DNA of 8,057 nt from assembly GCA_900768535.1 (NCBI GenBank), contig CAAGDE010000084.1, positions 1 through 8,057 on the forward strand, read 5' to 3'. Numbering within the stretch: the first letter of the stretch is position 1; the number at the start of each line of letters is the position of its first letter. The DNA comes from Clostridia bacterium. Lineage in GTDB: Bacteria; Bacillota; Clostridia; Oscillospirales; CAG-272. The notes under the pieces were generated by a model that did not search any database, had not been told where the DNA came from, and saw nothing but the letters and a program-made list of their open reading frames with translations. This document shows positions 6,752 to 8,057 of the stretch, one piece after another. Made by a program: the position numbers and the translations under genes.

Positions 6752-6785
6752 TATATCGGGTGGGGATAGTAACGGTGACGATATA
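6752..6785. promoter_or_regulatory. Inverted repeat spanning the leader of the 1055-residue gene
   Basis: TATATCG (6752-6758) and CGATATA (6779-6785) form a perfect 7-base inverted repeat. One arm lies at the expected transcription start (near 6784) and the other touches the first base of the AAGGAGG ribosome binding site. It could be a repressor operator or a 5' RNA hairpin that affects ribosome access. AT-rich arms make chance occurrence possible. Confidence 0.35.
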
Positions 6786-6790
6786 GGTCT

Positions 6791-6819
6791 ATTATACCGC
6801 TTTTTTGTCTGCTTTTCAA
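6791..6819 (-). promoter_or_regulatory. Sigma-A promoter for the 1055-residue gene
   Basis: TTGAAA (-35, 6814-6819) and a perfect TATAAT (-10, 6791-6796) are 17 bases apart. The expected start near 6784 leaves a leader of about 43 bases before the ATG at 6741. It lies between the aldolase terminator and the gene, so the two genes are separate units. Confidence 0.87.
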
Positions 6820-6884
6820 GGGGGGAGGGCGGGTTTTCGGTTGTCTTTTGCTACAGAATCTTTTATCATTTGCGGATTTGCATC

Positions 6885-6915
6885 AAAAAAAGCCGGCATC
6901 CGACCGGCTCTTTTT
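6885..6915. terminator. Intrinsic terminator after the aldolase gene
   Basis: AGCCGG (6891-6896) pairs with CCGGCT (6904-6909) around a 7-base loop. It is flanked by AAAAAAA (6885-6891) on one side and TTTTT (6911-6915) on the other, so it can work in both directions. On the minus strand the stem starts 9 bases after the aldolase stop and runs into seven T. Confidence 0.9.
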
Positions 6916-6918
6916 GAA

Positions 6919-7695
6919 TCACTGGTTCCCGAAGATGCTCCGCATCATGTCATACTGGCGGCGGGAATGCTGAACAAGGGTGGCAATGTCACTGCCGGCG
7001 GAGATGAACTGCACGCCGCGGTCATGCCAGAAGCGGACATCCTCGGCGCTGTCCGCACCCACCGCAATGCCGATGGGCTTTCCGGCGGCACGGCACTTGG
7101 CAATGACCTCATCCACCAGCGCGAGAACGTCCGGGTGGAAGATATCGTTGAGGTGTCCGACGGTTCCGGACAGGTCGCAGGGACCCAGGATGAAGCCGTC
7201 CACACCGGGAACGGTCAGCAATTCGTCCAGATTTCTCACGGCGGTCACCGATTCGATCTGACAGAGCCTTGCCGTTACGTCCTCGGCGCCCTTGATGTAA
7301 TCCGGGAGCGCCTGTCTGCCGTAGCGGCACGCGCGGCGCGGACCGAAGCCGCGGGTTCCGGCAGGGGGATAGAGGCAGGCGTCCATGGCGCGGCGGGCTT
7401 CCTCGGCGGTGGAGATCATGGGAAAGATGATGCCGTCCGGTCCCATTTCCAACACGCGCTTGGCAAGGAACGGCTCGTTCTGCGGAATGCGGACCACCGA
7501 GGCGGTGCCGGCGGCGCGCGCGGCGATGATGTGCATCAGCACGGTCTGATAGTCCATGGCTTCGTGCTCGGTGTCAATCCAAAGGTAGTCATATCCCATC
7601 TGACCGACCATTTCGGAGATGCAGGGGTCGCAGAGGTCGATCTCAAATCCAACCATCTCTGCCCCGGAGAGCAGCTTGTTTCTGAATGCGTTCAT
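6919..7695 (-). CDS. HpcH/HpaI family class II aldolase
   Basis: This 258-residue protein matches metal-dependent class II pyruvate aldolases of the HpcH/HpaI family. These cleave 2-keto-3-deoxy (or 4-hydroxy-2-oxo) acids to pyruvate plus an aldehyde; relatives include HpaI, GarL and RhmA. Visible signatures are YDYLWIDTEH (35-44, ending in the equivalent of the catalytic His), VVRIPQN (67-73, substrate-binding Arg69), PPAGTRGFGPRRACRYG (110-126), IESVTAVRN (147-155, metal ligand Glu148) and VDGFILGPCDLSGTVG (165-180, metal ligand Asp174). Length is typical (250-267). The start at 7695 is supported by AAAGGA (7703-7708) at spacing 7. The longer in-frame extension to 7932 is rejected because it crosses the promoter at 7730-7758 and an intergenic repeat. 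A Met at 7731 falls inside the -10 element. It is a single-gene unit with a terminator 3 bases past the stop. The neighbouring putative glycosidase suggests sugar-acid catabolism, but substrate is not determinable here. Confidence 0.94.
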   Translation of the reverse strand: MNAFRNKLLSGAEMVGFEIDLCDPCISEMVGQMGYDYLWIDTEHEAMDYQTVLMHIIAARAAGTASVVRIPQNEPFLAKRVLEMGPDGIIFPMISTAEEARRAMDACLYPPAGTRGFGPRRACRYGRQALPDYIKGAEDVTARLCQIESVTAVRNLDELLTVPGVDGFILGPCDLSGTVGHLNDIFHPDVLALVDEVIAKCRAAGKPIGIAVGADSAEDVRFWHDRGVQFISAGSDIATLVQHSRRQYDMMRSIFGNQ

Positions 7696-7729
7696 AGCGG
7701 AATCCTTTCGTGTCAGGGTATCTTCTTCC

Positions 7730-7758
7730 ATTATATCCCGCCCGGATGGAAAAGTCAA
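7730..7758 (-). promoter_or_regulatory. Sigma-A promoter for the aldolase gene
   Basis: TTGACT (-35, 7753-7758) and a perfect TATAAT (-10, 7730-7735) are separated by 17 bases. The start point should be near 7723, giving a leader of about 28 bases. Its position rules out the in-frame upstream starts at 7731 and 7932. Confidence 0.88.
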
Positions 7759-7847
7759 TGACCGTTCGGGACGGAAAAACACGCAAATTCGGACATGGGG
7801 AGGGGGAAACCGGCGCCGCCCGCCCTGAAAATGTTGCGCCGTCCGCC

Positions 7848-7898
7848 CGCCCTCATCCGTCGCCTGCGGCGCCACCTTCCCCCTCGAAGGGGAAGGCT
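7848..7898. repeat. Palindromic intergenic repeat, copy 1
   Basis: The unit begins CGCCCTCATCCGTCG. It carries a small CGCC/GGCG hairpin and then a strong 8-base-pair stem, CCTTCCCC (7875-7882) with GGGGAAGG (7889-7896). No T-tract follows. It matches a type of repeat I recall between genes in many Clostridia (unverified), often mistaken for coding sequence. A second copy starts 95 bases further on. Confidence 0.7.
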
Positions 7899-7942
7899 CC
7901 TGCGGCGGGATGATTGCGTTGCGCGGTTCCACTCGCCGGTTT

Positions 7943-7990
7943 CGCCCTCATCCGTCGCTTCGCGCCGCCTTCCCCACCCGGGGGAAGGCT
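7943..7990. repeat. Palindromic intergenic repeat, copy 2
   Basis: This copy shares the opening CGCCCTCATCCGTCG (7943-7957) and the closing GGGGAAGGCT (7981-7990) with copy 1, in the same orientation. The stem is 9 base pairs, GCCTTCCCC (7967-7975) with GGGGAAGGC (7981-7989), around a 5-base loop. The centre differs from copy 1, which points to separate insertion or divergence with the pairing kept. The rest of 7759-8057 shows no gene. Confidence 0.7.
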
Positions 7991-8057
7991 GCTACGGTTG
8001 GTTCATAAAACACGGAGACAGCGCCTATTTGCAGGCAAGATGGGAGGTAGAACATAA

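Noticed and set aside
7696..7932. N-terminal extension of the aldolase to 7932
   Set aside because: It crosses the promoter and repeat copy 1, and the extra 79 residues are Pro/Arg-rich repeat translation. The start at 7695 gives the normal family length.
7948..8055. Minus-strand 35-residue open frame at the right edge
   Set aside because: More than a third of it is translation of repeat copy 2, a common source of false small genes. Its upstream signals lie outside the window.
8041..8057. GGGAGG near the right end as a ribosome binding site for a plus-strand gene
   Set aside because: No start codon lies within the window and no plus-strand promoter is visible upstream. It cannot be supported.

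Overview
The window looks like chromosomal DNA from a fairly GC-rich member of the Bacillota, probably a gut- or rumen-type Clostridia (Oscillospiraceae-like). This rests on near-consensus sigma-A promoters with 17-base spacers, strong AAGGAGG-type ribosome binding sites, short A-tract/stem/T-tract terminators, a cysteine-rich cytoplasmic proteome and small palindromic intergenic repeats of a kind I recall from such genomes. The taxonomic call is inference. No mobile element, tRNA, rRNA or CRISPR array is visible.

All five convincing genes lie on the minus strand, so transcription runs from right to left. In that order: (i) 7696-8057 is intergenic and holds two copies of a CCTTCCCC/GGGGAAGG hairpin repeat followed by a promoter. 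(ii) 6919-7695 encodes an HpcH/HpaI-family aldolase with its own promoter and terminator. (iii) 3574-6741 encodes a 1055-residue multidomain protein that resembles a cytoplasmic glycoside hydrolase of no family I can name. It also has its own promoter and a bidirectional terminator at 3466-3519. (iv) 1775-3232 encodes a Kef-like (CPA2) monovalent cation/proton antiporter behind a perfect-consensus promoter. It is tightly coupled to (v) 1037-1762, a MgtC/SapB-family membrane protein. (vi) 126-935 encodes an MscS-type mechanosensitive channel. Its promoter overlaps the terminator of the antiporter-mgtC unit. The left edge (1-125) carries a strong hairpin element that looks like another dispersed intergenic repeat.

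Functionally there are two themes. The left half is an ion and osmotic homeostasis cluster: cation/H+ exchange, an MgtC protein linked in other bacteria to Mg2+ limitation and membrane energetics, and a safety-valve channel. The right half is probably carbohydrate-related: a putative large intracellular glycosidase next to a pyruvate-type aldolase of the kind that cleaves keto-deoxy sugar acids. Separate promoters and terminators mean these two need not be co-regulated. The most unusual points are the unassigned 1055-residue protein, an Asp-to-Asn change at the usual ion-binding position of the antiporter, and the compact terminator/promoter overlap ahead of mscS.
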